Source: JBJXFE01 sp046153875
GTDB taxonomy: Bacteria; Planctomycetota; Phycisphaerae; Phycisphaerales; UBA1924
Reading direction: 5' to 3'
NCBI GenBank assembly: GCA_046153875.1
Contig: JBJXFE010000041.1
Span: 1-64,000 of the forward strand
DNA length: 64,000 nucleotides
A program made the position numbers and the translations under genes. Of the stretch, positions 6,931 to 16,233 are shown in pieces. How positions within the stretch are numbered: position 1 is the stretch's first letter; each line of letters begins with the position of its first letter. Under the pieces are notes generated by a model. The model was not told the DNA's origin, ran no database searches, and worked only from the letters and a program-made list of their open reading frames with translations.

Positions 6931-8408
6931 GCGCACCCTCCTGTGCCGCCATGGGGGCTCGGGGTGCCATGCGAGCGGCACCGAAGGCGCGACGGTCCGC
7001 GGGCCGCGACGACGATGCCGGCCCCAAGCCCCACCAGCCCCGCGCCGCTGACACCCAGCGCGCCGGTCGTCAACGTGGTGGGTGCGATCGCGTTCGCGCC
7101 GGCGACGGGCACGGGCCGCATGAGCGGCACCTCGTCAGTGAACTTGGCCTCGGGCCGGACCGCGGGGACGGCGCGCCCGACGAACTCGATCGCCTGCTGC
7201 GCCGGGCTGAACAGGAAGAGGCGGAGCATCGGCTCGCGGTCCATGAGGTTCTCGAACATGGTCTGGGATTCGTGAATGAAATCCCCCACGCCGTCGCCGT
7301 TCTGGTCGTAGCCGGTGTAGTCGCTCCAGAAGTTGCCGCGATCACCTTTCCAGAAGCGATTGGCATCAAGCGACCCGCGCCCCGCAACGGCTATCTGGTC
7401 GATGTTGTCGATGAAGTTGTTGTCCGTCAGTTCGTTGCCGCGTGCGGACGGCAGGAAGGTGATCCCGACGTCGTTGCACGCGATCGTGTTGAGCGTGAAC
7501 TCGCCTGGTTTCCTGTCGGTGAAGGGAGAGCCGTCGATGTACACCCCCGCGCGGTTGCCCACGATCAGGTTCTCAAGGACGGCAAACTGGTCCGTTTCCT
7601 TCAGGCCGACCCCGTAGCCGCTCGGGCCGCGGTTGCGGATGAGGCGGTTCTGCTTCACGACGACGCCGGTGCTGTACATGAGGTAGATGCCGACCGAGTT
7701 GTTCGAGAACTCGTTGCCGGTGATCGTGACATCGTCGCTGAACATCAGATGGAGGCCATAGCGACAGTCGTGCGCGCGATTATCCCGCACCACGACGCCC
7801 GCCGAGTACCAGACGATGGCGTCGCGACCGTCGTGGATGACGTTGCGCTCGACGATGGCGCGGTCGGACCTCCAGAGTCGCAGGCCGTCCCCACGTCGGG
7901 CGATGTCGAGCTTCTTCCCGCCGATCGTGTTCCGGCGGACCACGCTGTCCGGCGCCTCGCGCAGATCGATGCCGAAGAGGATGTCTTCAAGGACGTTGTC
8001 CTCGAGCGTGACGCGCGGGGCGACCACCCGGACCGCGGCGTTCTCCTGGTCAAGGTCGATGCCGGTGTTGCGGATCGTGAACCCACGCAGCGTCACCCCC
8101 GGCGCCGTGATCTCGACGATGTCTCCGCGCCCGCCCCCGTCGAGGATGACGACGCCGCGCGCGACCAGAGAGACGGTTTTGTCGATGCGGATGTGCTCGC
8201 GATATACCCCGGCGGCGACTTCGATGGTGTCGCCGGTGCGTGCCGCCGCGATGCGTGTGCCAATCGCGCCCGGGTGGAACGGCCCCGACGTCGGCTGCCG
8301 CATGGAAGGGGCCTCGTGGCCGGCGAAGGCCATCGGGTGGCCACCGGCGACGGCCATCGCGAAGCACGCTGCCGGCACCAGAAGAGGATGAACGGCTCGG
8401 TGCATCAT
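6927..8408 (-). CDS. nosD: NosD, periplasmic CuZ-assembly protein
   Basis: This is a 493-residue protein with an N-terminal signal peptide and then a right-handed beta-helix built from NosD/CASH repeats (DGRDAIVWYSAGVVVRDN, YGLHLMFSDDVTITGN, SVGIYLMYSTGVVVKQN). A conserved segment reads NFWSDYTGYDQNGDGVGD. Family members are periplasmic and receive the sulfur species exported by NosFY. A hydrophobic stretch near the C-terminus (GALGVSGAGLVGLGAGIVV) suggests a membrane anchor. ATG 8408 overlaps the stop of the upstream membrane gene (ATGA). The longer upstream frame is antisense noise. Confidence 0.92.
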   Translation of the reverse strand: MMHRAVHPLLVPAACFAMAVAGGHPMAFAGHEAPSMRQPTSGPFHPGAIGTRIAAARTGDTIEVAAGVYREHIRIDKTVSLVARGVVILDGGGRGDIVEITAPGVTLRGFTIRNTGIDLDQENAAVRVVAPRVTLEDNVLEDILFGIDLREAPDSVVRRNTIGGKKLDIARRGDGLRLWRSDRAIVERNVIHDGRDAIVWYSAGVVVRDNRAHDCRYGLHLMFSDDVTITGNEFSNNSVGIYLMYSTGVVVKQNRLIRNRGPSGYGVGLKETDQFAVLENLIVGNRAGVYIDGSPFTDRKPGEFTLNTIACNDVGITFLPSARGNELTDNNFIDNIDQIAVAGRGSLDANRFWKGDRGNFWSDYTGYDQNGDGVGDFIHESQTMFENLMDREPMLRLFLFSPAQQAIEFVGRAVPAVRPEAKFTDEVPLMRPVPVAGANAIAPTTLTTGALGVSGAGLVGLGAGIVVAARGPSRLRCRSHGTPSPHGGTGGCA

Positions 8409-9079
8409 GACGCGGACCGATCCTCGCCGTTGCGCTGCCGCTCCACGAGCGGCTTGTAGGCGTGGCGATGAAACGCAAACCCGATGACGATGAGGACAGC
8501 GGCCGCGACCGCAAGCCAGTAGCCTGCGCCGAGCGCCGCATAGGTCTTGAACTGACCGATCCCTCCCTCCCCGACGACGGTCGGCACGAAGGGCTTGACC
8601 GACGAGGACAGCGGCGCACCGGGGTCCAGGTTGAGCCCGAACGTCCGCATCCAGTAGCAGAGATCCGCGAGAAACGCGATCGGGAACGTCACCGCGGGGA
8701 GGGCCAGGAGCACGGCCCATCGGCTGTGGATGACCGCCGCGCCCTCGACCAGGAGGAACATTGCGATGATCATCCAGACCGACGCCGCTCGTTCGAACGC
8801 GGCCGCGTCGCCGAGCGGCCGCATGCCGATGTAGTGGTTCAGCCCGTCAATCTCGCGGACGTCGCCGGTCAAGTGGTTGACGTACGCGGTCAGGAACAGC
8901 CCGTTGGGATACTGCGGCGCATCGAGTTCCATGTGCCAGTACGGGAGGAATATCGAGACCAGGAGCAGGACGCGCGCGAGCATGAAGACGAGCGAGGGCG
9001 TGAGATATCGTCTTCGGTGCGCGTTCAGCTCCTCCGCGGGCACGCGGGGGCCGATCAGCGATTGAGCGAGCCTCGACAT
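8405..9079 (-). CDS. NosB-like integral membrane protein of clade II nos clusters
   Basis: This is a 224-residue protein with about four to five membrane segments: LVFMLARVLLLVSIFLPYW, a segment after FERAASV, one after RWAVLLALPAV, and a C-terminal one. Between them are polar loops including GLNHYIGMRPL and LCYWMRTFGLNLDPGAPL. A membrane protein of unknown role sits directly after nosZ in clade II clusters and is called NosB there. Position, topology and coupling to nosD (4-nt overlap) fit, but I cannot align it, so the symbol is left blank. ATG 9079 is preceded by GGGGAGAT. There is a 96-nt gap to nosZ. Confidence 0.7.
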   Translation of the reverse strand: MSRLAQSLIGPRVPAEELNAHRRRYLTPSLVFMLARVLLLVSIFLPYWHMELDAPQYPNGLFLTAYVNHLTGDVREIDGLNHYIGMRPLGDAAAFERAASVWMIIAMFLLVEGAAVIHSRWAVLLALPAVTFPIAFLADLCYWMRTFGLNLDPGAPLSSSVKPFVPTVVGEGGIGQFKTYAALGAGYWLAVAAAVLIVIGFAFHRHAYKPLVERQRNGEDRSAS

Positions 9080-9175
9080 CGATGATCTCCCCGACGCCGT
9101 CTTCCGCGGCGCCGACCGTCGCGGGGGTTTCGGGAATGCGCCGCGCGGGGCCGCCGCCGCGCGCGGGCTGCGTGG

Positions 9176-11287
9176 TTACTTGCGCGCGGTCGCGGTGCCG
9201 GTCGTCGCGGGCAGCGACGCGGCGCCGGTCGCCTTGGGCTTGACGTGGAAGTACCCCATCATTTCGAGGTGAAGTGCCGAGCAGAACTCCGTGCAGTAGA
9301 AGGGGTAGGTCCCGCCCTTGTCGGCGATGAAGCGAACCTCGGTGTACTCACCAGGCTCCAGCGACAGGTTGATGTTGTACCCGCCGACGCAGAATCCGTG
9401 CGTCGCGTCCTGGGCCGTCTCCAGGGCGGTGATCCGCCAGGTGATCTCGTCGCCTTCGTTCACCTCGACGTGTTCGGGGAGGAAGTGGCTGCGCACAGCG
9501 GTCATCCTCACAAGAACTCTGTTGCCCTCGCGCGTCACGCCCTCCTGGCCCTTCTTCGGGGCGTCGGGATCGAGCTGCTGCGTGTGCGGATTCCAGCCAA
9601 CCTCGGGGTAGACCTTCCATGTGCTCAGCTTGTCGGCCTTGATCATCTGGCAGTAGTGCGGCTCGCCCACGCCGATCGGCAGGTCATAGATCACGGGCAT
9701 CGTCGTGCCGGTCTGCGTGATGTCCAGCAGCTGGAAGTTCTGCGGCAGCAACGGGCCCGTGGGCAGGAACCGGTCCACGGACCACTTCGACATCGAGATC
9801 AAGTGCCTGCCGTCCGGGCTGACGGTGTCGCCTTCGGCGGCGCACAGGTGACCGATGTTGTACTGGACCGGCGTCTTATGGACAAGCGTCCAGGGCTGCT
9901 CGGGGTGGAGTTTGGCGTATTCGCCGCCGAGACTCCACCGGGCGACCGCGGAGTCGAGGAAGAGCGAGGTGTAGGCGTACCCCTTGTCGTCAAACTGCGT
10001 GTGCAGGGGCCCGAGGCCCAGCTCAACCTGCGTTTCCTTGACGGCATCGAAGTCGAGCACCGGCACGCCGAACTCGTCGCTCCCGTTGAACTTCTTCTCG
10101 GCGATCGCGGCCCTGATCTTCTCGATGGAATAGACGGTGACGTGCGGGTCGAGCTTGCCGGCGACGACCATGTACTGACCGTTGGGCGTGACATCGACAC
10201 CGTGCGGGCTCTTGGGCTCGGGCGCGAAGTAGAGGATGCCGTCGGCGATGCTCGTTTCCAGCATCAACACGGGGAAGTCGTTGATCCTCTTGGCCTTCCC
10301 CGCCTTGAATGCCGCCTCCGCCCGGCGCCAATCGATGATGTGCAGGTAGTCCATGTCGCGTTTGCTGGCCCCCGCCTCGAAGGGCGGATTGCCCTTCTCG
10401 GCGCCGCCGGTCGCCATTTCCACGTTGAACGAGTTGATGAAGAAGAAGCCGTCGCTGGCGTTCTTTCCCGCGTCGGCGAGGTCCTGCCAGTAGGGCGGGA
10501 GCTCGAGCGCGAACGAGTTGGCGGTGTCGATGCGCCCCTTCTGACGATCGAACTTCCACAGGGTGACCATTCCGCGGTAGGACTTCTTGTACTCCTCCGG
10601 CGGTGCGTAGCCGTAGCCCAGCACGGTCGCGTACTGACCGCCCTCGATGACGTAGTCCGTGTTCGGTGTCACGAACGCGGCGCCATGGTCGCTGATCGTC
10701 AGCGGGTTCTTGACAATCTGCTTCGTCTCCCAGTCGCGCAGGTCGATCACACCCAACCGGGCGTTGGCCTTGTCGCCGATGAACAGGAACTGACCGTCGT
10801 AGTCGCCCTTGGTCTCAGAGAGAGCCGGATGGTGCGTATCGCCCCAGAGCACCGGTGTGCCCTGGATCTTCAGCGACTCCAGAACGTGATCATCCTTTCC
10901 TCCGAACCCGTACCCCTGCCACGACTCGGGCGTGAAGACGGCGATCGATCGCAGGAGCCTCATGCTCGGGACGCCGATGGCGAACACCTGGCCGCTCTGG
11001 CCTCCGGAGGAGAAGAGCACATACTCGTCGGGTCGTCCGCTGGGCGTGAAGGTCTTGGCGGCCGCCACCAGATCATCGACGTTCAGCTTCCGCTCGTTGG
11101 CAATCCTGGTGAGTGTGGCCACCTGGTCCTGTGTCAGCTCCACGGGCTTGGCCTCCTGCTGTCCGCCCCGTCGGCGCCGGCCCTCCTGGGCCAGAGCCTC
11201 GGTCGTCAGGTATGAGAGGAACGGACCGGCGGCGACCACCGCGAGCAGAAGCGTGCGGGCGAGGCGAGGAGGAACGAGGCTGTTCAT
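9176..11287 (-). CDS. nosZ: Nitrous oxide reductase, clade II type
   Basis: This 703-residue enzyme reduces N2O to N2 in the periplasm. The N-terminal beta-propeller carries CuZ histidine motifs such as WGDTHHP, GPLHTQFD and NIGHLCAAEGD. The C-terminal cupredoxin has the CuA motif CTEFCSALHLEM (CxxxCxxxHxxM), with an upstream His in DATHGFCV. The signal peptide is Sec-like (ARTLLLAVVAAGPFLSYL) with no twin-arginine motif, which by family knowledge marks clade II (atypical) NosZ. Start ATG 11287 follows AGGAGAT. It lies 67 nt after the diheme cytochrome gene and begins the nosZ-B-D-F-Y-L series. Confidence 0.96.
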   Translation of the reverse strand: MNSLVPPRLARTLLLAVVAAGPFLSYLTTEALAQEGRRRRGGQQEAKPVELTQDQVATLTRIANERKLNVDDLVAAAKTFTPSGRPDEYVLFSSGGQSGQVFAIGVPSMRLLRSIAVFTPESWQGYGFGGKDDHVLESLKIQGTPVLWGDTHHPALSETKGDYDGQFLFIGDKANARLGVIDLRDWETKQIVKNPLTISDHGAAFVTPNTDYVIEGGQYATVLGYGYAPPEEYKKSYRGMVTLWKFDRQKGRIDTANSFALELPPYWQDLADAGKNASDGFFFINSFNVEMATGGAEKGNPPFEAGASKRDMDYLHIIDWRRAEAAFKAGKAKRINDFPVLMLETSIADGILYFAPEPKSPHGVDVTPNGQYMVVAGKLDPHVTVYSIEKIRAAIAEKKFNGSDEFGVPVLDFDAVKETQVELGLGPLHTQFDDKGYAYTSLFLDSAVARWSLGGEYAKLHPEQPWTLVHKTPVQYNIGHLCAAEGDTVSPDGRHLISMSKWSVDRFLPTGPLLPQNFQLLDITQTGTTMPVIYDLPIGVGEPHYCQMIKADKLSTWKVYPEVGWNPHTQQLDPDAPKKGQEGVTREGNRVLVRMTAVRSHFLPEHVEVNEGDEITWRITALETAQDATHGFCVGGYNINLSLEPGEYTEVRFIADKGGTYPFYCTEFCSALHLEMMGYFHVKPKATGAASLPATTGTATARK

Positions 11288-11354
11288 GGTCAGATCTCCT
11301 GGTTGAGCGGGAGCGGGCAACTCAAGGCGAGTGTCCGCCCCTCGAGGGTGCGAG

Positions 11355-12299
11355 TCAGTTGCCTACCGCCGCAGCGGGCTTCTCGCTCTGCAGGGTCCGC
11401 AGATACGCGATGATGTCGAGGACGTCGTCGTCCGACAGCGCAGGATTGCCGCCCTTTGGGGGCATCTGGATGCCGGTGGTGTTCTTTGGATCGCCGGGCG
11501 ACCGACCCTGCCTGATGAACCCGAGCAGTCCGTCGTCATCCAGCCCGCGGATGAATGGGTTAGCGACCAGCGCCTTGCCGTTTCCCTGGACTCCAACGCC
11601 GCCCTTGCCGTGGCACGCGATGCATGTGGAATGGAAGAGCTTGTTGCCGTTGGCGATGTACTGGGCGAGTTCGGGGTCGCCCCCGGCCGCCGCGAGTGCG
11701 GCCGCCGTCTCGGCCTCCGTCGGCGGCGCCACCACGGCCGCCGGCAGCTCCGGCATGCGACGGGGGTCCTGGAGCCCTCGCACGAACGTCACAAGGTCGC
11801 GGAGGTCGCCGTCGGTGAAACCCCCGGGCCCTCCCTGGGGCGGCATGCCTACCGGGCTTGCATTCGGCCGACCGACCACCAGGAACTGGTGCAACTGTCC
11901 GTCGGAGAGTGCGGCGACGAAGTCGCTCTGCACAAGGCTCTTGCCGAGACCCGGGACGCCCGTTCCCTGGAGCCCGTGACACGCGATGCACACGGTCGAG
12001 AACAGCTCTCGCCCGTGGACCGCTTCGGTGACATGGAGCATTGGCCCCGGCGGAGCAGCAACGAGGCGCTCATACGCCTGCGCCGCCTCGATTGCCGCCA
12101 GCCGGGCGTCCTCCCGCTCCCGCAGCTCACGGTGCATCACCCACCCGCCCGTCCCCAGCATCGGCGCCATGACGGCGCACGCCCACATTAGCGCGATGCC
12201 CACATCGCGCAGCCCGCAGTCGTTTGCTGGACGCCATTGATCGCCCCTGTTCCGGTCCTTGACGGTCCGCGGCGGGTCAAGCTGCGATGGGACGAACAT
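11355..12299 (-). CDS. Membrane-anchored diheme cytochrome c
   Basis: This 314-residue protein has one N-terminal hydrophobic segment (roughly residues 33-55, VGIALMWACAVMAP) and two cytochrome c domains. Each has one CIACH heme site (C104-H108 and C226-H230) and a downstream Met ligand region (SPVGMPPQGG and GIQMPPKGG). ATG 12299 follows GGAGAG; upstream in-frame extensions cross an AT-rich promoter-like region and are not supported. As the first gene before nosZ on the same strand, it probably delivers electrons to the CuA centre, as c-type cytochromes in other clade II clusters are thought to do. Confidence 0.9.
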   Translation of the reverse strand: MFVPSQLDPPRTVKDRNRGDQWRPANDCGLRDVGIALMWACAVMAPMLGTGGWVMHRELREREDARLAAIEAAQAYERLVAAPPGPMLHVTEAVHGRELFSTVCIACHGLQGTGVPGLGKSLVQSDFVAALSDGQLHQFLVVGRPNASPVGMPPQGGPGGFTDGDLRDLVTFVRGLQDPRRMPELPAAVVAPPTEAETAAALAAAGGDPELAQYIANGNKLFHSTCIACHGKGGVGVQGNGKALVANPFIRGLDDDGLLGFIRQGRSPGDPKNTTGIQMPPKGGNPALSDDDVLDIIAYLRTLQSEKPAAAVGN

Positions 12300-12349
12300 G
12301 GCTGGCTCTCCGGCAACACCCCAGTCGGTATCGACAGTATATGGAGTTG

Positions 12350-12382
12350 TATATAGATATATCGTCTGATGAGGAAAGTCAA
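12350..12382 (-). promoter_or_regulatory. Candidate promoter and AT-rich operator of the nos region
   Basis: In a strongly GC-rich setting this is the only markedly AT-rich stretch upstream of the cytochrome gene. On the minus strand TTGACT (12382-12377) is followed after 17 nt by TATCTA (12359-12354), a plausible sigma-70 type promoter about 55 nt before ATG 12299. The near-palindromic TATATAGATATA (12350-12361) overlaps the -10 and could be a binding site for the Rrf2 regulators encoded downstream. Confidence 0.4.
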
Positions 12383-12950
12383 AGCGGACGGGCGGGAATT
12401 GTTGAAAAGGCACCCTGATGTCACCCGAACAGGCTGCGATTCGCTGCGGATGACCGACAGAGCGACGACGGGCTGGGCGCGGCGTGACCAGGTTGACGTG
12501 ACAGCCGTGCGGGGTCCTGGCCAGGCGGCCACTTCTGCCATAGTTTCCAAGCCGCAAACAACCCACGCCCCCCTTGCCCGCGGGTTCGCGCCAGCGGCGG
12601 CTGGCCTTTTCATGCCCCGCGCGGTCGGTCGGTCGTGGATGACCGCCCACAGGTACAGCAGCATGATCAGCCGCTCGCTGTATGCTGGTGTCCGCTGTGG
12701 GGGCCCGAGCCCGCGCAGCGATCGCGTCACCCGCATCACCGTCACCCAATCGTCGCGGCCCCTACTTGAGTTCCTTCCTGACCGGGCGAGTCCGGAGGCA
12801 AGTGTGGCCGCTCCAAGCACTTGGCGCAAGTTGGCCGGCGCTCAGCGCGAAATCCTCTTCACCTCAGCGATACCCGGCCGTAATCCGCGAGGTCCACGGC
12901 GGCGGGACATCAAGCAAGGCGAGGCGGGCCGCGTCAGTTGGATGAGAACT
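12383..12950. other. Intergenic stretch, no supported gene
   Basis: This lies between the 3' end of the kinase gene and the nos promoter region, both on the minus strand. Frames exist on both strands but are low-complexity or antisense-like, without domain signatures or ribosome binding sites. I see no tRNA or clear hairpin terminator. Confidence 0.4.
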
Positions 12951-15422
12951 CTAGCGGGCTTCGCCCCAGTGCTCGACCTCCGCGAGGCTGGCGGTGCTGC
13001 CCCGGCGACGATACAAGGCGCGGAGTACCTCGAGCGCGCCAAGGTGGGATTCGGGCAGTTCGCCGCCGGCGCGCAGGAGGCCTTCGAGGCCGGCGCGGAG
13101 CGGGGGCTCGCCCTCGTCGTCACGCCCCAGGTGGATCAGGCACAGACCGAGATCGACCCGCGCGCCCTCGCGGGTCGGGTCACCGGGCGCGAGGCCGCCC
13201 TCGAACAGGAGAACGCCGCGCCGGAGCACCGGCTCCGCCTCCGCCCACCGGCCCTGCTGGAGCCGGACGGCGCCGAGGCTGTGCAGGCATCGCCCCACGT
13301 CGAGGTGGTCCGGTCCGACGGCGCCTTCGCTGAGCAAAACGGCCTCCCCGAGAAGCTCCTCCGCCCGTGCGAGGTTACCGGCGCGGCCTTCCGCAGCGGC
13401 AAGGTCGAAGATCGACCGCCGGACAAGGGGGTGCTCCGACGGGAGCAGCTTCCGTCGGATGCGGAGAGCGTCGGCGCTGAGTTCCGCCGCGCCCGCGTGG
13501 TCGTTCCGCTGTGTACGCACGGCGGCCATGGTGCTGAGCGACTCGGCGACGGGCAGGCTCTCGTCGCCGTACGCCAGCCGCCGAACCCGCAGCGCCCCCT
13601 CGTGCGCAGCCGCAGCCTCGCCGAGCTTTCCCTGCGACCACAGCACGGCTCCGAGATCGTTCAGCACGCGCCCCGTGTCCGGGTTGTCTGGGCCGCGCTG
13701 ACGCCGGTGCATCTCGAGCGACTCCCGGAGGAGCGTCTCCGCCTCCGCGTACTTCCGCCGGGCGTTGAGCAGCGCGGCCAGATCGAGTTTGCTCTCCGCG
13801 ACATCGTGGTGGTCCTCGCCGAGCCGCCCGAGTCGCGTCCGGTACGCCGCCCGCATGTGACGCTCCGCCTCGTCGAGGACGCCCAACGCCAGATACGAGT
13901 GCGCAATCGTGCTGCGGACCGCGGCCTGCACCAGCGGGTCTTTCGCCAACTGCCCCTCGATGGCCATCGCGGTCCGATCGAGCACGGTCCGGACGGTGAC
14001 GTCCCGTGACGCCGCGGAATCGCCCGACGACAGCATGTCGCGCAAGAACTTGACGACCTCCTCGGCCTGGTCGCGGGCGAGGTACGCGGCGTCGCGCTCC
14101 CTCGCGGCGACCTGCCCCTGCCAGGCAATCGCGACGACGGCGACCGCGAGCAGAGCGGCAATGCCGGCGCCGACCAGGACCGCCGCGGCATGCCGACGGA
14201 CGAACTTGCTCGTGCGGTACCGGAAGGTGTCGGGGCGTGCCGCGACTGGCATGCCCTGCAGGAACCGTTCGATGTCCGCGCCGAACTGCTCGACCGACGC
14301 GTAGCGGCGCTCCGGTTCCTTGCGCAGGGCCATGAGCACGATGTTGTCCAGGTCGCCCCGGAGCGCCCGGCGGAGGCGCCCGGGGGTGGTCTGGCGCCCG
14401 TGGGCCACGCGGTCCGCGTCGGGGCCTCCCTCCGGCGCCTCGCGGACCAGACTAGGCCAGGTCCGGTGCATGGCGGCGCCGCTGGGCGGGGCCGCCGGCT
14501 CCTGGCGGATCACCCGCTCGATCTCCGCCGACGTCTTCGTGACGAAACGGTACGGGAGCCGGCCGCAGAGCAGCTTGTACAGGATCACGCCCAGCGAGTA
14601 GACATCGGTCGAGGTGGTCAGCGGCAGCCCCGCGGCCTGCTCGGGGCTCGCGTACTCGGGCGTGAGGCGGCGCTCGGCGTCGATCGTGCGGGTCGCTTCG
14701 ACCCCGCCGACGAGCTTGGCGATGCCGAAGTCCAGTAGCTTCGGCACGCCGTCGTCCGTCACGAGGATGTTGCCCGGCTTCAGGTCGCGGTGGACGATGA
14801 GCGTGCGGTGGGCGGCGCGGACCGCGTCGCAGACAGTTCGGAAGAGTTGGAGTCGCTCGGGGATCGTGAGCCGCTTGCGGTTGCAGTACAGGTCGATGGG
14901 CTCGCCGGGCACGTACTCCATGACGAGGTAAGGCCGACCATCCGGGGCCATGCCGCCGTCGAGCAGGCGCGCGATGTTCGGGTGGTTGAGCGCGGCCAAG
15001 GCGCGCCGTTCGCGCCGGAACCGCTTGATCAGTTCCTCGGAGTCCATCCCCCGCTTGACGACCTTGATCGCGACCTGCTGCTGGAACTGGCCGTCGTCGC
15101 GGATGCCGAAGTAGACGGTGCCCATGCCGCCCGACGCGATGCGGCGCTCGATCTTCCAAGACGCAAGGGTCGCGCCGATGAGGTCGTCCTTCACGGGGGC
15201 CGAGCCCGCTCCCGGATCGAGCGCCGAGCCGGGCAGGGCGACCGCCGGGCGCTCGAGGAACTCCCCGACCGCGGGCTCGTGCTCGAGCAAGTCCAGGACC
15301 TCCTGCCGCAGCTCGGCGTCGCCGTTGCACAGGGCGTCGAGCCGGGCCTGCCGCTCCGGGGGCGGCAGCGCGCTGACGCCGAAGTAGACCTCCTCCACGC
15401 GCTTGAGCCGGTCCGGGGTCAT
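12951..15422 (-). CDS. Ser/Thr protein kinase with TPR C-terminal sensor domain
   Basis: This is an 823-residue kinase of the Hanks type. The order is: an N-terminal helical segment that may contact the partner sigma factor, glycine loop IASGGMGTVYFG (95-106), K120 in VAIKVVKR, catalytic HRDLKPGN (D213), DFG 231-233, and TPEYASPEQ as activation-loop end. A single membrane segment lies at about 412-434. From about residue 490 to the end come TPR repeats (AERHMRAAYR, EAETLLRESLEM, EAAAAHEGALRVRR and similar). ATG 15422 overlaps the stop of the ECF sigma gene (ATGA). Sigma-kinase pairs of this type are common in Planctomycetes, where the kinase is thought to regulate the sigma factor by phosphorylation. 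Confidence 0.92.
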   Translation of the reverse strand: MTPDRLKRVEEVYFGVSALPPPERQARLDALCNGDAELRQEVLDLLEHEPAVGEFLERPAVALPGSALDPGAGSAPVKDDLIGATLASWKIERRIASGGMGTVYFGIRDDGQFQQQVAIKVVKRGMDSEELIKRFRRERRALAALNHPNIARLLDGGMAPDGRPYLVMEYVPGEPIDLYCNRKRLTIPERLQLFRTVCDAVRAAHRTLIVHRDLKPGNILVTDDGVPKLLDFGIAKLVGGVEATRTIDAERRLTPEYASPEQAAGLPLTTSTDVYSLGVILYKLLCGRLPYRFVTKTSAEIERVIRQEPAAPPSGAAMHRTWPSLVREAPEGGPDADRVAHGRQTTPGRLRRALRGDLDNIVLMALRKEPERRYASVEQFGADIERFLQGMPVAARPDTFRYRTSKFVRRHAAAVLVGAGIAALLAVAVVAIAWQGQVAARERDAAYLARDQAEEVVKFLRDMLSSGDSAASRDVTVRTVLDRTAMAIEGQLAKDPLVQAAVRSTIAHSYLALGVLDEAERHMRAAYRTRLGRLGEDHHDVAESKLDLAALLNARRKYAEAETLLRESLEMHRRQRGPDNPDTGRVLNDLGAVLWSQGKLGEAAAAHEGALRVRRLAYGDESLPVAESLSTMAAVRTQRNDHAGAAELSADALRIRRKLLPSEHPLVRRSIFDLAAAEGRAGNLARAEELLGEAVLLSEGAVGPDHLDVGRCLHSLGAVRLQQGRWAEAEPVLRRGVLLFEGGLAPGDPTREGARVDLGLCLIHLGRDDEGEPPLRAGLEGLLRAGGELPESHLGALEVLRALYRRRGSTASLAEVEHWGEAR

Positions 15423-16015
15423 CGGCCGCCCGCTCCGTCGCCGAGTTCCTTGTGGAGCCAGACCCGGGCGAAGCGCCAGTCGCGCGCCACCGTGCTCTCC
15501 GAGACGCCCAGCGCCCGAGCCACGTCTTCGACGCTCAGCCCCGCGAAGAAGCGCAGCTCGACCACGCGCGCCTTCTGCGCATCCATCGCGCCCAATCGCT
15601 CCAGCGCCTCATCCAGCGCGACCAGGTCCGGCACGGTGTCGTCCCCGACGACCAGCGCCTCATCCAGAGGGATCCGGCCGCCCGCCCGTCCCCCGCCGCG
15701 CTTCAGCCGGCCCTTCGTGCGCGCGTGATCGGTGAGGATCCGGCGGATGGCCTTGGCGGCGGCGCCGAAGAAGTGGGCGCGGCTCTGCCACCCCGCGTCC
15801 GCGGGGCCGACGAGGCGCAGGTAAGCCTCGTTCACGAGGGCGGTGGGCTGAAGCGTGTGGCCGATGCGCTCCCCGTCGAGGGTGCGCGCGGCCAAGGCCC
15901 GCAGCTCGTCGTACACGAGCGGGAACAACTCGTCGGTCGCCGTCCGGTCCCCGCGCTGGGCGCGATCCAGCAGGAGGGTCACCGCCCCGCGCGTCGCGGC
16001 GTCGTGTTCCGCCAT
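15419..16015 (-). CDS. ECF RNA polymerase sigma factor
   Basis: This is a 198-residue sigma-70 family factor. The region 2 helix reads DELFPLVYDELRALAA, with NEAYLRLV as the 2.4 segment. Region 4 has ALERLGAMDAQKARVVELRFFAGLSVEDVARAL and the HTH ALGVSESTVARDW. It belongs to the planctomycete/Gammaproteobacteria ECF subgroup (TIGR02999-like) that recognises its own promoters. ATG 16015 was chosen because the preceding in-frame residues have no family similarity. It is coupled to the kinase gene by a 4-nt overlap, and no anti-sigma gene is adjacent. Confidence 0.92.
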   Translation of the reverse strand: MAEHDAATRGAVTLLLDRAQRGDRTATDELFPLVYDELRALAARTLDGERIGHTLQPTALVNEAYLRLVGPADAGWQSRAHFFGAAAKAIRRILTDHARTKGRLKRGGGRAGGRIPLDEALVVGDDTVPDLVALDEALERLGAMDAQKARVVELRFFAGLSVEDVARALGVSESTVARDWRFARVWLHKELGDGAGGR

Positions 16016-16233
16016 CAAGACCTCTCGTCGCTTGTCGGACTCCGAGTGCCCGCGTGCACCCTGCTCCGACACCCGGCGTCTAAAGTATGGACCGCCCACT
16101 CGTCCCGACCACCCTTACACGCCCCTGTCTTTCCTAATGGCCCGTTTCGTGCCAGCCGTGCGGGCGGGCTGCCGCATGGGTTGCTGACCGGTGCTCGCCG
16201 CGGGGCGGCCGCCGGGCCCTCGAAGGAGCCACC

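Noticed and set aside
9245..11215. Long plus-strand frame of 656 codons opposite nosZ
   Set aside because: It is the antisense shadow of the GC-rich nosZ gene: Val/Asp/Arg/His-rich composition, no motif, no ribosome binding site.
11355..12749. Longer 464-residue form of the diheme cytochrome
   Set aside because: The extra N-terminal part crosses the AT-rich promoter region and has no signal or domain; ATG 12299 has a good ribosome binding site.
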